NCBI RefSeq assembly: GCF_030296895.1
Contig: NZ_AP028022.1
Location: 558,001-622,000, forward strand
Reading direction: 5' to 3'
DNA length: 64,000 bases
Origin: Helicobacter felistomachi
GTDB taxonomy: Bacteria > Campylobacterota > Campylobacteria > Campylobacterales > Helicobacteraceae
In this document: in pieces, positions 43,642 through 51,957 of the stretch
Layout: each line of letters opens with the position of its first letter
How positions within the stretch are numbered: the stretch's first letter is position 1
Translations under genes and position numbers: made by a program
Notes under the pieces: model-generated
Told to the model about the DNA's origin: nothing
Database searches by the model: none
What the model saw: the letters and a program-made list of their open reading frames with translations, nothing else

Positions 43642-45285
43642 ATGGCAGTCAGCATTGGTCAGTATCTGCTAGACAGATTGAAGGATTATGGCGTGAGTCA
43701 TATCTTTGGTGTGCCCGGGGATTATAATCTTGGCTTTTTAGACATAGTTGAAGACGATCCTAGCTTAGAGTGGATCGGTAATTGTAACGAGCTTAACGCC
43801 TCCTACGCGGCGGATGGGTATGCGCGCATCAAGCCTATGGGCGTGCTTTTAACCACCTTTGGTGTGGGTGAGCTTAGTGCCATCAATGGCGTGGCAGGCT
43901 CTTATGCCGAGAGCGTACCTGTGGTGAAAATCGTGGGAATGCCCTCACGCAATGTGTTGGAAAACAAGCGATTGGTGCACCACACTTTGGGTGATGGCGA
44001 GTTTATGAAGTTTTACACAATGTATCAAGGCATCAGCGTGGCACAAACGATTTTAAACAAACAAAACGCTAAGAGCGAGATCGATCGGGTGTTGGCCGAG
44101 TGCGCCCTGCATAAAAAACCCGTGTATATTGGTATCCCCGCCGATGTGCCCCACATGCAAATTGAAGTTTCAAGCCCCATGCTCTACAAGCCCAAGAGCG
44201 ACAAAAAAACCCTCAACGCCTTCGTAGGTGCGGTGAAAAAGACTTTAAAAACTTATAAGTCCTGCATTGCTTTAGCCGACTACGAAGTGAACCGCTGCCA
44301 TTTAAACCAAGAATTGCAAGACTTTATAGAAGCCACAGATTTGCCCATCGCCTCCCTCTCTATGAGCAAGGGGGTGTTTTGCGAGCAACACCCCAACTTT
44401 ATCGGGGTTTATAACGGGATTTTGAGCGATGAACGGGTCACTAACGCCATTAGAGAGTCCGATTGCAGCATTTTAATCGGCGTGAAACTCACCGACTCTT
44501 TAACCGCTGGGTTTCACTACATTCGCGAAGAACCCACCCCTCAAATAGAAATCCACCCTCTCTACAGTAAAATAGATGAGAAAGTCTATAGCGATATTCT
44601 CATGGAAGATGTGCTGAAAAAACTCTCTGCTCTGAAATTTAAATCTAAAATGCCCCCTAAAGAACCCCAAGAAGAACCCCACTTCGGCGACAAACTCACA
44701 CAAAAGCAATTCTTTAGAGTGGTTGAAGAGCATTTACAGCCTAATGGGGTTTTGATTGCCGAGCAAGGGACTTCGTTTTATGGGGCAGTCGATGTGAAGT
44801 TGCCAAAGGGGACGAGTTTCATCGGGCAACCCCTTTGGGGCTCGATCGGCTACACCTTTGGAGCACTGCTGGGCAGCGCTCTAGCCGATCGCAAGCGCCG
44901 CAATGTGCTCTTAGTGGGCGATGGCTCTTTCCAGCTCACCGCTCAAGAGCTCTCCACCATGCTAAGGGAGAACATCACGCCCATTATTGTGTTGGTGAAC
45001 AACGATGGTTACACTGTGGAGCGCTGTATCCACGGGCCTGAGCGCAAATACAACGACATCAACATGTGGCACTACACCAAACTTTTAGAAGTCTTTGATG
45101 TGCATTTGCACAGAAAGCCCCTGTCTTTCAAAGTAGATACGGCTGAAAGTTTGAGCCACGCTTTTGGGCAAGCTTACAAACACCCCGATAAACTCGCTTT
45201 CATTGAAGTAAAGATGGCCCGAGACGATGCCCCCACTCTCTTAAAGAAATTGGGTGAACTCTTTTCAGCGCAAAACAGCTACTAG
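43642..45285 (+). CDS. ThDP-dependent 2-keto-acid decarboxylase (pyruvate / indolepyruvate decarboxylase type)
   Basis: A 547-residue cytoplasmic enzyme of the PDC/IpdC group that non-oxidatively decarboxylates pyruvate or branched/aromatic 2-keto acids to aldehydes. Three domains are visible: the pyrimidine-binding domain with 'GVPGDYNLGFLD' and 'NELNASYAADGYAR' (catalytic glutamate); a central domain ('SMSKGVFCEQHPNFIGVYNG'); and the ThDP-pyrophosphate domain with 'VGDGSFQLTAQEL...VNNDGYTVE' (GDG to NN motif). 'VHHTLGDGEF' holds the paired histidines of decarboxylases. I do not know an H. pylori counterpart. GGGAG lies upstream of the ATG. The stop overlaps the stop of the convergent gene. 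Confidence 0.88.
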   Translation: MAVSIGQYLLDRLKDYGVSHIFGVPGDYNLGFLDIVEDDPSLEWIGNCNELNASYAADGYARIKPMGVLLTTFGVGELSAINGVAGSYAESVPVVKIVGMPSRNVLENKRLVHHTLGDGEFMKFYTMYQGISVAQTILNKQNAKSEIDRVLAECALHKKPVYIGIPADVPHMQIEVSSPMLYKPKSDKKTLNAFVGAVKKTLKTYKSCIALADYEVNRCHLNQELQDFIEATDLPIASLSMSKGVFCEQHPNFIGVYNGILSDERVTNAIRESDCSILIGVKLTDSLTAGFHYIREEPTPQIEIHPLYSKIDEKVYSDILMEDVLKKLSALKFKSKMPPKEPQEEPHFGDKLTQKQFFRVVEEHLQPNGVLIAEQGTSFYGAVDVKLPKGTSFIGQPLWGSIGYTFGALLGSALADRKRRNVLLVGDGSFQLTAQELSTMLRENITPIIVLVNNDGYTVERCIHGPERKYNDINMWHYTKLLEVFDVHLHRKPLSFKVDTAESLSHAFGQAYKHPDKLAFIEVKMARDDAPTLLKKLGELFSAQNSY

Positions 45286-45950
45286 CCTGACAACACCAAG
45301 GCATCGACCCCATAAGAGTTTGTGGGGGTGATGGGAGGGGTTTTTAAATCTTTTAAAATCACCAAGCCCTGCGGAACAAGCTTTAACATCTCTTCAAAGT
45401 CTTGGACGATGTAAAGGGCTCTAGCCCGCGCTAAAATGGCGTTTTTTAAATCCGCTGTGTTTGCCACTTGTATAATGACTAACAGCCCTAAATGCATGGC
45501 GTAGGCGGCCATGTCCTTTAAATCCTTTTGGAGTAAACTAGGGTCTAAAACCAGCGCATCCACACCATATACCAGCGCCTCTAAGATTTGGTAACGATCC
45601 ACCATCATATCTTTTAAAATCAAGGGTTTAGAGCATAGGCGGCGCACATAACCCAATAAATCTAGCATTTCTAAAGACGGCTCTTTGGCATAAATGGGAG
45701 TGAAGTCCAGCAACAAAGCTAGAGCGTGGCTCTCTTGCGCTGTTTGCAGATTTTCTAAAAAAACTTCTAAGTCTAAGCGCACATCTAGGGCTAAAAGGGC
45801 GTGGGCTAGGGGGCTGTTTTTAGGGCGACTCAGTTGCTCTAGATTTAATCTAGGCAAATAGGGGTTGTAAGCTAAAGAACGCCCCAAAAGCTCAAAGGGG
45901 CGGATTTGCTTTTTTAGGGCTAAAAGGACCTTTAAATTTTCTATTGACAC
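45282..45950 (-). CDS. TrpC-like (indole-3-glycerol phosphate synthase fold) protein, degenerate active site
   Basis: A 222-residue protein. The segment 'LILKDMMVDRYQILEALVYGVDALVLDPSLL' closely follows the IGPS pattern 'LCKDFIxDxYQIxEAR..GADAxLL', so the barrel is of TrpC type and one catalytic lysine may remain. The other catalytic residues are not visible: the strand with the KxxSPS signature reads 'SRPKNSPLA' out of context, 'GLEVLVEVH' is replaced by 'GLLVIIQVA', and the 'ESGI' segment is missing. It probably has a different or non-catalytic role. The start overlaps the upstream TPR gene by 10 bases. It is the last gene of the long minus-strand run. Confidence 0.6.
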   Translation of the reverse strand: MSIENLKVLLALKKQIRPFELLGRSLAYNPYLPRLNLEQLSRPKNSPLAHALLALDVRLDLEVFLENLQTAQESHALALLLDFTPIYAKEPSLEMLDLLGYVRRLCSKPLILKDMMVDRYQILEALVYGVDALVLDPSLLQKDLKDMAAYAMHLGLLVIIQVANTADLKNAILARARALYIVQDFEEMLKLVPQGLVILKDLKTPPITPTNSYGVDALVLSG

Positions 45951-47230
45951 TCAGCGATGGCTTGAGAGTGGGCTTTGAGCTCAGGTTGGGCGGCAATGTC
46001 CTCTTTAGAAATGCCTAAAAATAGCTTCTTTGCTAAAGCGCAGTTGCCTAGCTTGAAGTAGCCCCACGCCAAAGAATCGATGTAAAAAATGGACTTAGGT
46101 TCGATTTGCAGTGCCACTTTGACATAGTCGATTCCCTTGCGGACATTTAAATTGTATTCAATGAGTGAATAGCCCAAGAAGTTATAAAAAAAGGCGTCTT
46201 GGAGATCTAATTTACCCTTGTGTAGTCTAATTTGTGCACGGCGCTCGGCGATCGCCCTTTCAAGTTTGTGGGCGATGGGGAGCATTTGGGTTCTAGTGAG
46301 CTTTTTGTGGGCAGTTAAATGCTCGTAGGTATAAACCGCCTCTAGAGCTAAAAATCTAGGGTCTCTGTGTTCTTTATAGAGCAAGCCTGCTTGTTTAGAC
46401 GCGAGGGCAAAGTTCTTTTGGGCGGTGTAAAGGTCTAAGAGCAAACGCCGGTTAAAGGGGAAGTTTTTGGCGATTTTCTCGGCTTTGTCAAATTCTTTGA
46501 GCATCACCAAAACCCCAATGTAAAGTTGCGCGTTTTGCACCACGGGGTCTTTGCGATAAAGTGCGCCAAAGGCTTCTTTGGCCTTGGTGAGTTGATTCAT
46601 TTGGATCAAGGTGTTGAAACTCTTTTGACACAAGTCGGGTGAACAGCCGTATTTTTCTAAATGGGAGGCGATGAGGTCGGCGACCTCTTGTTGGCTGTTT
46701 TGGATGAAGTAGAGCGTGATGAGCTTTTCTAGGGTGTCTTCATCATGGGCTTGGTTGTAGAGTTTGCTTAACACATCAAAGGCTTTGGTGTACTTCTTCT
46801 CACTGATGTAAAGCGAGCCTAGCACGCTATCTAACATTAAAGACTTGTCCTCTTTGCGGATTTTTTCTAGCAGGGCGATCGCCTTTTGGATTTGTCCTGT
46901 CTTGATGTAGCCGTCCACTAAGATCTTGTTGATGGAGAGGTCTTTGTTATTTTTTGTAACTTTTTTATAGAGCATGGCCAGCTCCACAGCGGTGTTGATG
47001 TCGCCTAGGCTTGCGGCCGAAATGGCGGCTTCTTTGGCATAAATGATGTTGTTTGTTTCTTTATAAAGTTGTAGATAACCCTTTTTAGCCGTGGCAAAAT
47101 CGCCCCTGTGGAACGCATCCGATGTGATTAAAATTTGCTGATCTTCGGTCATGCTTTGGGCAAAAAGCACGCTGCTTAGCGCGAGCCCCAAGCCTAAAAA
47201 CCTCAAAGTCTTTATTCTCTGTTGTGGCAT
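45941..47230 (-). CDS. Exported TPR-repeat protein of unknown function
   Basis: A 429-residue protein from the ATG at 47230, which has GCGAGG upstream; a longer frame to 47290 has no clear ribosome site. A signal peptide ('RFLGLGLALSSVLFA') is followed by TPR-like helix pairs over most of the length ('AIALLEKIRKEDKSLMLDSVLGSLYISEKKYTKAFDVL' and so on), ending with 'IDSLAWGYFKLGNCALAKKLF' and a Cys pair region. Likely periplasmic or membrane-attached scaffold. It lies after the PilM/N/O-like genes and the cysteine-cluster gene, and may belong with them, but no function can be assigned. Confidence 0.75.
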   Translation of the reverse strand: MPQQRIKTLRFLGLGLALSSVLFAQSMTEDQQILITSDAFHRGDFATAKKGYLQLYKETNNIIYAKEAAISAASLGDINTAVELAMLYKKVTKNNKDLSINKILVDGYIKTGQIQKAIALLEKIRKEDKSLMLDSVLGSLYISEKKYTKAFDVLSKLYNQAHDEDTLEKLITLYFIQNSQQEVADLIASHLEKYGCSPDLCQKSFNTLIQMNQLTKAKEAFGALYRKDPVVQNAQLYIGVLVMLKEFDKAEKIAKNFPFNRRLLLDLYTAQKNFALASKQAGLLYKEHRDPRFLALEAVYTYEHLTAHKKLTRTQMLPIAHKLERAIAERRAQIRLHKGKLDLQDAFFYNFLGYSLIEYNLNVRKGIDYVKVALQIEPKSIFYIDSLAWGYFKLGNCALAKKLFLGISKEDIAAQPELKAHSQAIAECQ

Positions 47231-47293
47231 AAAACCTCGCTTGTGTGTAAATTTTGCATAGTGTCCCTTAGTATATAACACAAAAAACATGTT

Positions 47294-47665
47294 TTAGTTA
47301 AGGGGTTTGACCCCGGGGCAGAGGGCACATAATTCTTCGATCCCTTTTTCACTCTTAAAGCACTCCCAAAAGGGGAAGGTTTGGCATTGCTTGGGGCGTA
47401 CAGGGTAGATTTGGCAGCGCTTGCTCTCTTCGTCTAAGAACACGCAGGCGTAGCCCTCTTTAGGGTCTTTGGCGGGTTTTTCTAATAAGCTATAACGATA
47501 ACCCACTTTTTTAATGTATTTGCGCGTGAAGACCTCAAAGGGCAGTTTTAAAAACACACTGATCGCTTCCATTTCAGTAGGTTTTAGAAAAATATACCCT
47601 TCTTTGCCTAAACAGCACCTAGCCCCACAAGATACGCACGCCCTTTGGTCAAAACTAAAATCCAT
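47294..47665 (-). CDS. YkgJ-family cysteine cluster protein (HP0274 type)
   Basis: A 123-residue small protein with the CxxxCCxxxxx metal-site pattern: 'CVSCGARCCLGKEGYIFL' near the N-terminus, 'CVFLDEESKRCQIYPVRPKQCQTFPFWECF' in the middle and 'LCALCPG' at the end. This is the UPF0153/YkgJ arrangement, thought to bind zinc or an Fe-S cluster; function unknown. It begins in the stop of the PilO-like gene (1-base overlap). The same order occurs as HP0273-HP0274. Confidence 0.88.
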   Translation of the reverse strand: MDFSFDQRACVSCGARCCLGKEGYIFLKPTEMEAISVFLKLPFEVFTRKYIKKVGYRYSLLEKPAKDPKEGYACVFLDEESKRCQIYPVRPKQCQTFPFWECFKSEKGIEELCALCPGVKPLN

Positions 47666-48240
47666 CAGCGTTCAATGGCCTTGTAATCCACACGCATGCC
47701 AAAATCCAAAGCAAAGGCGTGTTTATTTTTGGTGATTGTGATGGGAAACTCAATCTGTATGTGTGCGCTGATGGCAGCTAGGCCGTCAAAGAAAGCGTAG
47801 AAGTCACCCAAATTGCGTGCATGCACACTCACCCGCAGCTCATCGCGGATAAAATGCTCTAAGGGGTCGATGTGGCTGCTCTCGGTTTGGATTTTAATGT
47901 GCGTGAAATGCTGGCGTAAGAGTGCGTTTATGTTATGAGTCAGCACGGCGTAGTCGGGATGCACTAAGAGGGCAATGTTGTTTTGTTTTAATGCCCGGTA
48001 GTCTTGCAGTGCCCCCACAAAGTCTCCACGTTGGTAGGTCACAATCGTGGCTTGTCGGCGGGCTTCAGTGTCTTGGGATCGGAAGTTGCTAATCTTTGGC
48101 AAAAGCCATAAAGTAACGCTCACCACAGCAATGATCACAAAAACCACAAAAAAGATGAAGTTTTTAAGTAAGTTCTCAAACGCCAAATCCTTGGCGTAGC
48201 GACTCATATAGGCTTGTTCGGGGCTTGGGCTTTGCTCCAT
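47665..48240 (-). CDS. PilO-like inner membrane protein (HP0273 type)
   Basis: A 191-residue protein with a short cytoplasmic N-terminus, one transmembrane helix ('FIFFVVFVIIAVVSVTLWLL', about 29-48), then a periplasmic part: a helical stretch and an alpha/beta domain ('LRVSVHARNLGDFYAFFDGLAAI...IEFPITI'). This is the layout and fold pattern of PilO/GspM proteins. No strong sequence signature exists in that family, so the assignment leans on the neighbours with PilN- and PilM-like character. It starts in the stop of the PilN-like gene. Confidence 0.6.
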   Translation of the reverse strand: MEQSPSPEQAYMSRYAKDLAFENLLKNFIFFVVFVIIAVVSVTLWLLPKISNFRSQDTEARRQATIVTYQRGDFVGALQDYRALKQNNIALLVHPDYAVLTHNINALLRQHFTHIKIQTESSHIDPLEHFIRDELRVSVHARNLGDFYAFFDGLAAISAHIQIEFPITITKNKHAFALDFGMRVDYKAIER

Positions 48241-48767
48241 TAGTTGTCTGCCTTTTCAATGAAGGGTAAAACAGAAGAGTTTGTGGAGACGAAGCTAAAC
48301 CACCCATTGCCTAGGGGAGTGAAGACGACATGGCTGTTTTCAAAGATCGAGTCGAGCCGCTGCTGGATGGTTTGTTTAAAATTCTCCTTGGAGGGGACAA
48401 CGCCCTTAAGCACTAGACTGGAGTAGTCTATGGTGATCGAATCGATGGTGATTGAATCGGGGATCATCTCTAAAATTCCCTTGATCGAGTCCTTGGTGTT
48501 GATGGTGTAGGCGGCCTTGCTCCGCATGCTTTTTAGGGTTTGCTTGGTGCGCTCTATGCGCTCTTCAAGGCGACGGTTTTCGTAGCTGTAGATATACCCT
48601 TGCACTTGGGAGACTTCGGCTCTATTCTTGGTGATTTCAATGTATTTTTGCAAGAAGTAGGTGAGCCCATAAACTACCCCCATAGAGAGCAGAATATAAA
48701 ACAGCCAAATTTTTGTGAGCAGACCAAACATATGTTTGGGAAATGGTTTACTATAGCTGAACTTCAT
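48240..48767 (-). CDS. PilN-like inner membrane protein (HP0272 type)
   Basis: A 175-residue protein: about 17 cytoplasmic residues, one transmembrane helix ('LLTKIWLFYILLSMGVVYGLTYFL'), a periplasmic coiled coil ('YENRRLEERIERTKQTLKSM') and a small domain. The latter has the PilN-type pattern 'LEMIPDSITIDSITIDYSSLVLKGVVPSKENF' and then 'RLDSIFENSHVVFTPL'. In type IV pilus and type II secretion systems this protein pairs with PilO and binds PilM in the cytoplasm. The 5' end overlaps the preceding gene by 17 bases. Confidence 0.62.
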   Translation of the reverse strand: MKFSYSKPFPKHMFGLLTKIWLFYILLSMGVVYGLTYFLQKYIEITKNRAEVSQVQGYIYSYENRRLEERIERTKQTLKSMRSKAAYTINTKDSIKGILEMIPDSITIDSITIDYSSLVLKGVVPSKENFKQTIQQRLDSIFENSHVVFTPLGNGWFSFVSTNSSVLPFIEKADN

Positions 48768-49764
48768 TGTATAGCTCTTTTTTGGCTAAAATCCCCATTT
48801 GTTCTACTAAAGAGATAGGGGCATGGTAAACATCTAACATGAGATCATCCTTCAAAATATCTATGATTTGATAGGAGATCTCGTAAGTGTGTAACACCCA
48901 CACCTTTTGGACGAAATCTTCAATGTGGTAGTTGGGGCTATCGTAAGCCGTCTTGATCGACTCTTGCAGATGTTTACCGATGTCGGATACGCGGAACATA
49001 TCGTCCACCAACATTTTAGGGTCTTGATTAGACTCATCTTCGGGCGGAGGGGACCCAAAATTAAAATCCATGTGCATAAGATTGGCCTCAATGGATTTTA
49101 AAAAAGATTGCAAAACGTGCTCTTCGTGTTCATAGCCGGCTTGATCTTCTTGCACTTGCACCCCAAAATCTGTTTTCACCGTTTCCAGGGGGTAGAATTT
49201 GCTGTAACAAATATCCCCATGGTTGCTCACCATGATGTGCAAGCGGGCATGTTCTAAGAGGGCGTAAACCACCACATCGTCCTCTAACATAGGTTTGATG
49301 AAGCTATACATCAACAGAAAGGGCGAAAAGATATAATCGATCTTTTGCATGGTCAGACTAAAGATTTTGCGGTCCTGCTCTAGGGATTGCTTAGGGATGT
49401 AAAAATAGTAGTCGTCCACTTCTAAGATAATCAAGTCTTTTTTGCGTACCCCCTGCGGGATGTGTTGCTCTAATTCGCTCTTTTTACACATCCCCTGGTC
49501 TACACTCTTAGCCATCCCGCACATGTAAGAAAAGGGGTAGGTCATCACAAAATCTCTCGTGTCTTTCATCGCTCTAATGGGGATCATGCCATTTTTCACG
49601 GGGTAGGCCTTGTTGACGATCTCTTTGGTCTTGCGCCACCTAAGCCGCTCCACCCGCCCCAAAAGCACTTCGTGATCCAAATTAAAACAAATGAAGACAT
49701 CGGAGAAAAATAAAGAGCGCACCCCATCGTAAAACACACCCCTACAAAAGCTAAAAACCCCCAC
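48751..49764 (-). CDS. Cytoplasmic PilM-like protein (HP0271 type), tentative
   Basis: A 337-residue protein without membrane segments. It has alternating beta strands and helices compatible with an actin-like PilM/GspL domain ('VYALLEHARLHIMVSNHGDICYSKFYPLE' resembles the second subdomain), with an acidic loop 'PPPEDESNQDP' inserted. The main argument is context: it overlaps the PilN-like gene, which is followed by the PilO-like gene. Its own sequence similarity is weak, so a Helicobacter-specific protein of other function is possible. The first codon lies in the stop of the acyltransferase gene. Confidence 0.5.
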   Translation of the reverse strand: MGVFSFCRGVFYDGVRSLFFSDVFICFNLDHEVLLGRVERLRWRKTKEIVNKAYPVKNGMIPIRAMKDTRDFVMTYPFSYMCGMAKSVDQGMCKKSELEQHIPQGVRKKDLIILEVDDYYFYIPKQSLEQDRKIFSLTMQKIDYIFSPFLLMYSFIKPMLEDDVVVYALLEHARLHIMVSNHGDICYSKFYPLETVKTDFGVQVQEDQAGYEHEEHVLQSFLKSIEANLMHMDFNFGSPPPEDESNQDPKMLVDDMFRVSDIGKHLQESIKTAYDSPNYHIEDFVQKVWVLHTYEISYQIIDILKDDLMLDVYHAPISLVEQMGILAKKELYNEVQL

Positions 49765-50382
49765 TACACCGCCTCCATGCGCTGTTTAACAAGTGCCTTT
49801 GCCTCTTGCAGGTCCATGTTTTTAGGGATAAAAAAGGGGGCCAGCATGTAGTAATGGATTGTGGAAAAGGGTTTAGGTAACTTAAAGCGATCCCAGGTGT
49901 TGAGCGTGAAGGCGTTGCTAAAGACCACACGGCACACCACCACCCCCGCCCCCGTCTTTTGTGCCAACGCCACCACCCCATCGGCGACACTGTGGCGTAC
50001 TTGTACCATCGGGGGTGATGCCAATATCCTCCCCACCCTTTAGCCTTTTGATCGCCTCAATGAGCGCACCCACCCCACCCCTTTTGCTAGAGCCACGGAT
50101 GGCTTGAAACCCAAAACACTCAAAGAGCTTTGCCGCCAGTCCGCCGTCAAAGTGTTGGCTAGCAATCACCGATAAATGCACCTTGGGCTTGACACGCAAA
50201 TAGGCAAAGGGCAACATCGCCATCTCGCCATGCCAACAGCTGGCAATGAAGGTTTGTTGGGGCAACTCCTCGGCTAAGTGGAAATGGTTTTTACAAGTCT
50301 TAAATAAAAAGCGTAAAACCCAGTAAAGCAAGACAGGTAAGGCGTGCAAAACAAAACCATTCCGTAAGCGTTTCAACAGCAC
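49764..50382 (-). pseudogene. DUF374 / LpxL-like lysophospholipid acyltransferase family gene (HP0270 type), frameshifted
   Basis: The first frame from the GTG at 50382 gives 'PVLLYWVLRFLFKTCKN', 'FIASCWHGEMAMLPFAYLR', 'SVIASQHFDGGLAAKLFECFG' and 'GVGALIEAIKRLKGGEDIGITPDG'. These are the DUF374 features, with His and Glu of 'CWHGE' as catalytic candidates. It then leaves the frame near 50010-50020. The second frame resumes as 'RHSVADGVVALAQKTGAGVVV' and runs to 'LVKQRMEAV' at 49764. The usual 'DGPRGP' motif after 'ITPDG' is altered at the break. The downstream gene starts exactly at its stop. One base change would restore most of the protein. Confidence 0.72.
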
Positions 50383-50385
50383 ACC

Positions 50386-51672
50386 CTAAGCGATCCTCCC
50401 CTTTAAACTCCCCTTGTGGTGCGCCACCACCTTAACTGCCACAAAATCCCCCACGCCAGCCCCGCCAGCCTCAAAGCTAAGGAGTCTTCCATTGCCGCTG
50501 CGCCCCTCGGCGATGCCCTCTGTGATTTTTTCAATCAGCACCTCGTGGGTTTTGCCTAGCTCTGCTTTGGCCTTTTGCTCTAAAATCTCTTTGTGGCGAC
50601 TCTGCAGGCGTTCTAAATGTGCGCTCGATTCCTCTTTGGGGACTTGATTCGTCCACGCATAAGAAGGTGTGAGCGGACGGGGAGAGTAAATAAAACTATA
50701 GAGCGTGTCAAAGCGCACCTGCTCTAAGATGTCTAGGGTGTCCTCAAAGTCTTTGGGCGTTTCACCAGGAAAGCCCACAATGATGTCCGTGCTGATGCCC
50801 ACTTCAGGCACCAGGGCTTTTAAACGCGCAATGCGATCTAAATACCACTCCCGGCTATACCCCCTTTTCATCGCCTTGAGTATGGCGTTTGAGCCGCTCT
50901 GCAAGGGGATGTGGATACTTTTACACACCTTGGGGTTTGTGGCAAAATGCTCCAAAAAGGCGTTGTCCATATGTAGGGGGTGGGGCGATGTGAAGCGGAT
51001 GCGCTCAAGCCCGCTAATTTGGCCCAACTTCTCTAATAAAGTGGTGAAATTCACCTTTGGATGGTCGGTGCTAAAGCGCGCGCCGTAGTTATTGACATTT
51101 TGCCCCAAGAGCAAAATCTCTTTAACCCCCGCCTGCGCTAACTTATCCGCCTCTTTTAAGAGCAAATCCATAGGAATAGAGATTTCTTTGCCCCTTGTGT
51201 GGGGGACAATGCAATAGGTGCAATGCTTGTCGCATCCGATAGAAATGTTTAAAAGGGCTTTAATGCTGCTTGGGGCTTGACTGGCAAACACATAAGTGCT
51301 GTCATCGTGGTCTAGGTCTACGGCAACTGCTTGATCTTGCGTGATGATTTGGCTGATTTTAGACACATTGCGCGCGCCCAAAACGAAGTTCACGCTCGGA
51401 GCTTTTTTAAGGATTTGTGCGCCCATGTGACTTGCCGTGCAGCCGCACACACCGATCTTGGCCCCCGGCTTTTTAATCTTGGCAAACTGCCCGATCTCGG
51501 AGAATAATTTTCTCTCGGGTTTCTCGCGCACACTACAGGTGTTGATTAAAATCAAATCCGCCTCGCTAGGCTCGTTTGTTTGCGTGTAGCCCACCTTGCC
51601 AAGTTCGCCCACCATATGCGCGCTGTCGCGAGTATTCATCGCACAGCCCATCGTTTCAATGTAAAGTTTCAC
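50386..51672 (-). CDS. miaB: tRNA-2-methylthio-N6-dimethylallyladenosine synthase
   Basis: Radical SAM methylthiotransferase that modifies A37 of tRNAs reading UNN codons. The 428 residues have the N-terminal cluster domain ('TMGCAMNTRDS', 'NTCSVREKPERK', 'VCGCTA'), the radical SAM motif 'CDKHCTYCIVPHTRG' near 150 and 'GFPGETPKDF' further on. A C-terminal TRAM domain follows ('GRSGNGRLLSFEAGGAGVGDFVAVKVV'). Corresponds to HP0269. It lies 8 bases after the HP0268-type gene. Confidence 0.96.
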   Translation of the reverse strand: MKLYIETMGCAMNTRDSAHMVGELGKVGYTQTNEPSEADLILINTCSVREKPERKLFSEIGQFAKIKKPGAKIGVCGCTASHMGAQILKKAPSVNFVLGARNVSKISQIITQDQAVAVDLDHDDSTYVFASQAPSSIKALLNISIGCDKHCTYCIVPHTRGKEISIPMDLLLKEADKLAQAGVKEILLLGQNVNNYGARFSTDHPKVNFTTLLEKLGQISGLERIRFTSPHPLHMDNAFLEHFATNPKVCKSIHIPLQSGSNAILKAMKRGYSREWYLDRIARLKALVPEVGISTDIIVGFPGETPKDFEDTLDILEQVRFDTLYSFIYSPRPLTPSYAWTNQVPKEESSAHLERLQSRHKEILEQKAKAELGKTHEVLIEKITEGIAEGRSGNGRLLSFEAGGAGVGDFVAVKVVAHHKGSLKGRIA

Positions 51673-51680
51673 AAACCGCC

Positions 51681-51923
51681 CTAAATGATATGCATTTGGT
51701 AGATGAAGTCCTTTTCATCCGAGCTCACCTGCACTTGCGACAAATGCACCCGACAATTCTTTTTTTCCAAAAACGCCACCGCCGCTAGCATGTCCTTGTG
51801 GGGGTTGGTGGGGGCGAAGTAGAAGATGTGCTCGTTTTTGAGATGTTTTTGGTGCAACTCTTCCAAACTCAAGCTAGGGGTTTTGCTCTGTTTGCGATCC
51901 ATTTTCGCTAAACGCAGTTCCAT
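51681..51923 (-). CDS. HP0268-type small protein (Smr-like nuclease candidate)
   Basis: An 80-residue protein found next to miaB in Helicobacter. It shares 'HIFYFAPTNPHKDMLAAVAFLEKK' and the end 'VSSDEKDFIYQMHII' with H. pylori HP0268, as I recall that protein. HP0268 has been reported as an Smr-like fold with nicking endonuclease and ribonuclease activity. No membrane or export signal. Probably co-transcribed with the genes on both sides. Confidence 0.82.
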   Translation of the reverse strand: MELRLAKMDRKQSKTPSLSLEELHQKHLKNEHIFYFAPTNPHKDMLAAVAFLEKKNCRVHLSQVQVSSDEKDFIYQMHII

Positions 51924-51957
51924 TAAGACCTCCCGTCAAATAGCCCTAGAGTCTAGC

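Noticed and set aside
45282-45285. Overlap of the decarboxylase and TrpC-like stops as a sign of a mis-called gene
   Set aside because: The two convergent genes simply share stop bases (CTAG); both frames are well supported.
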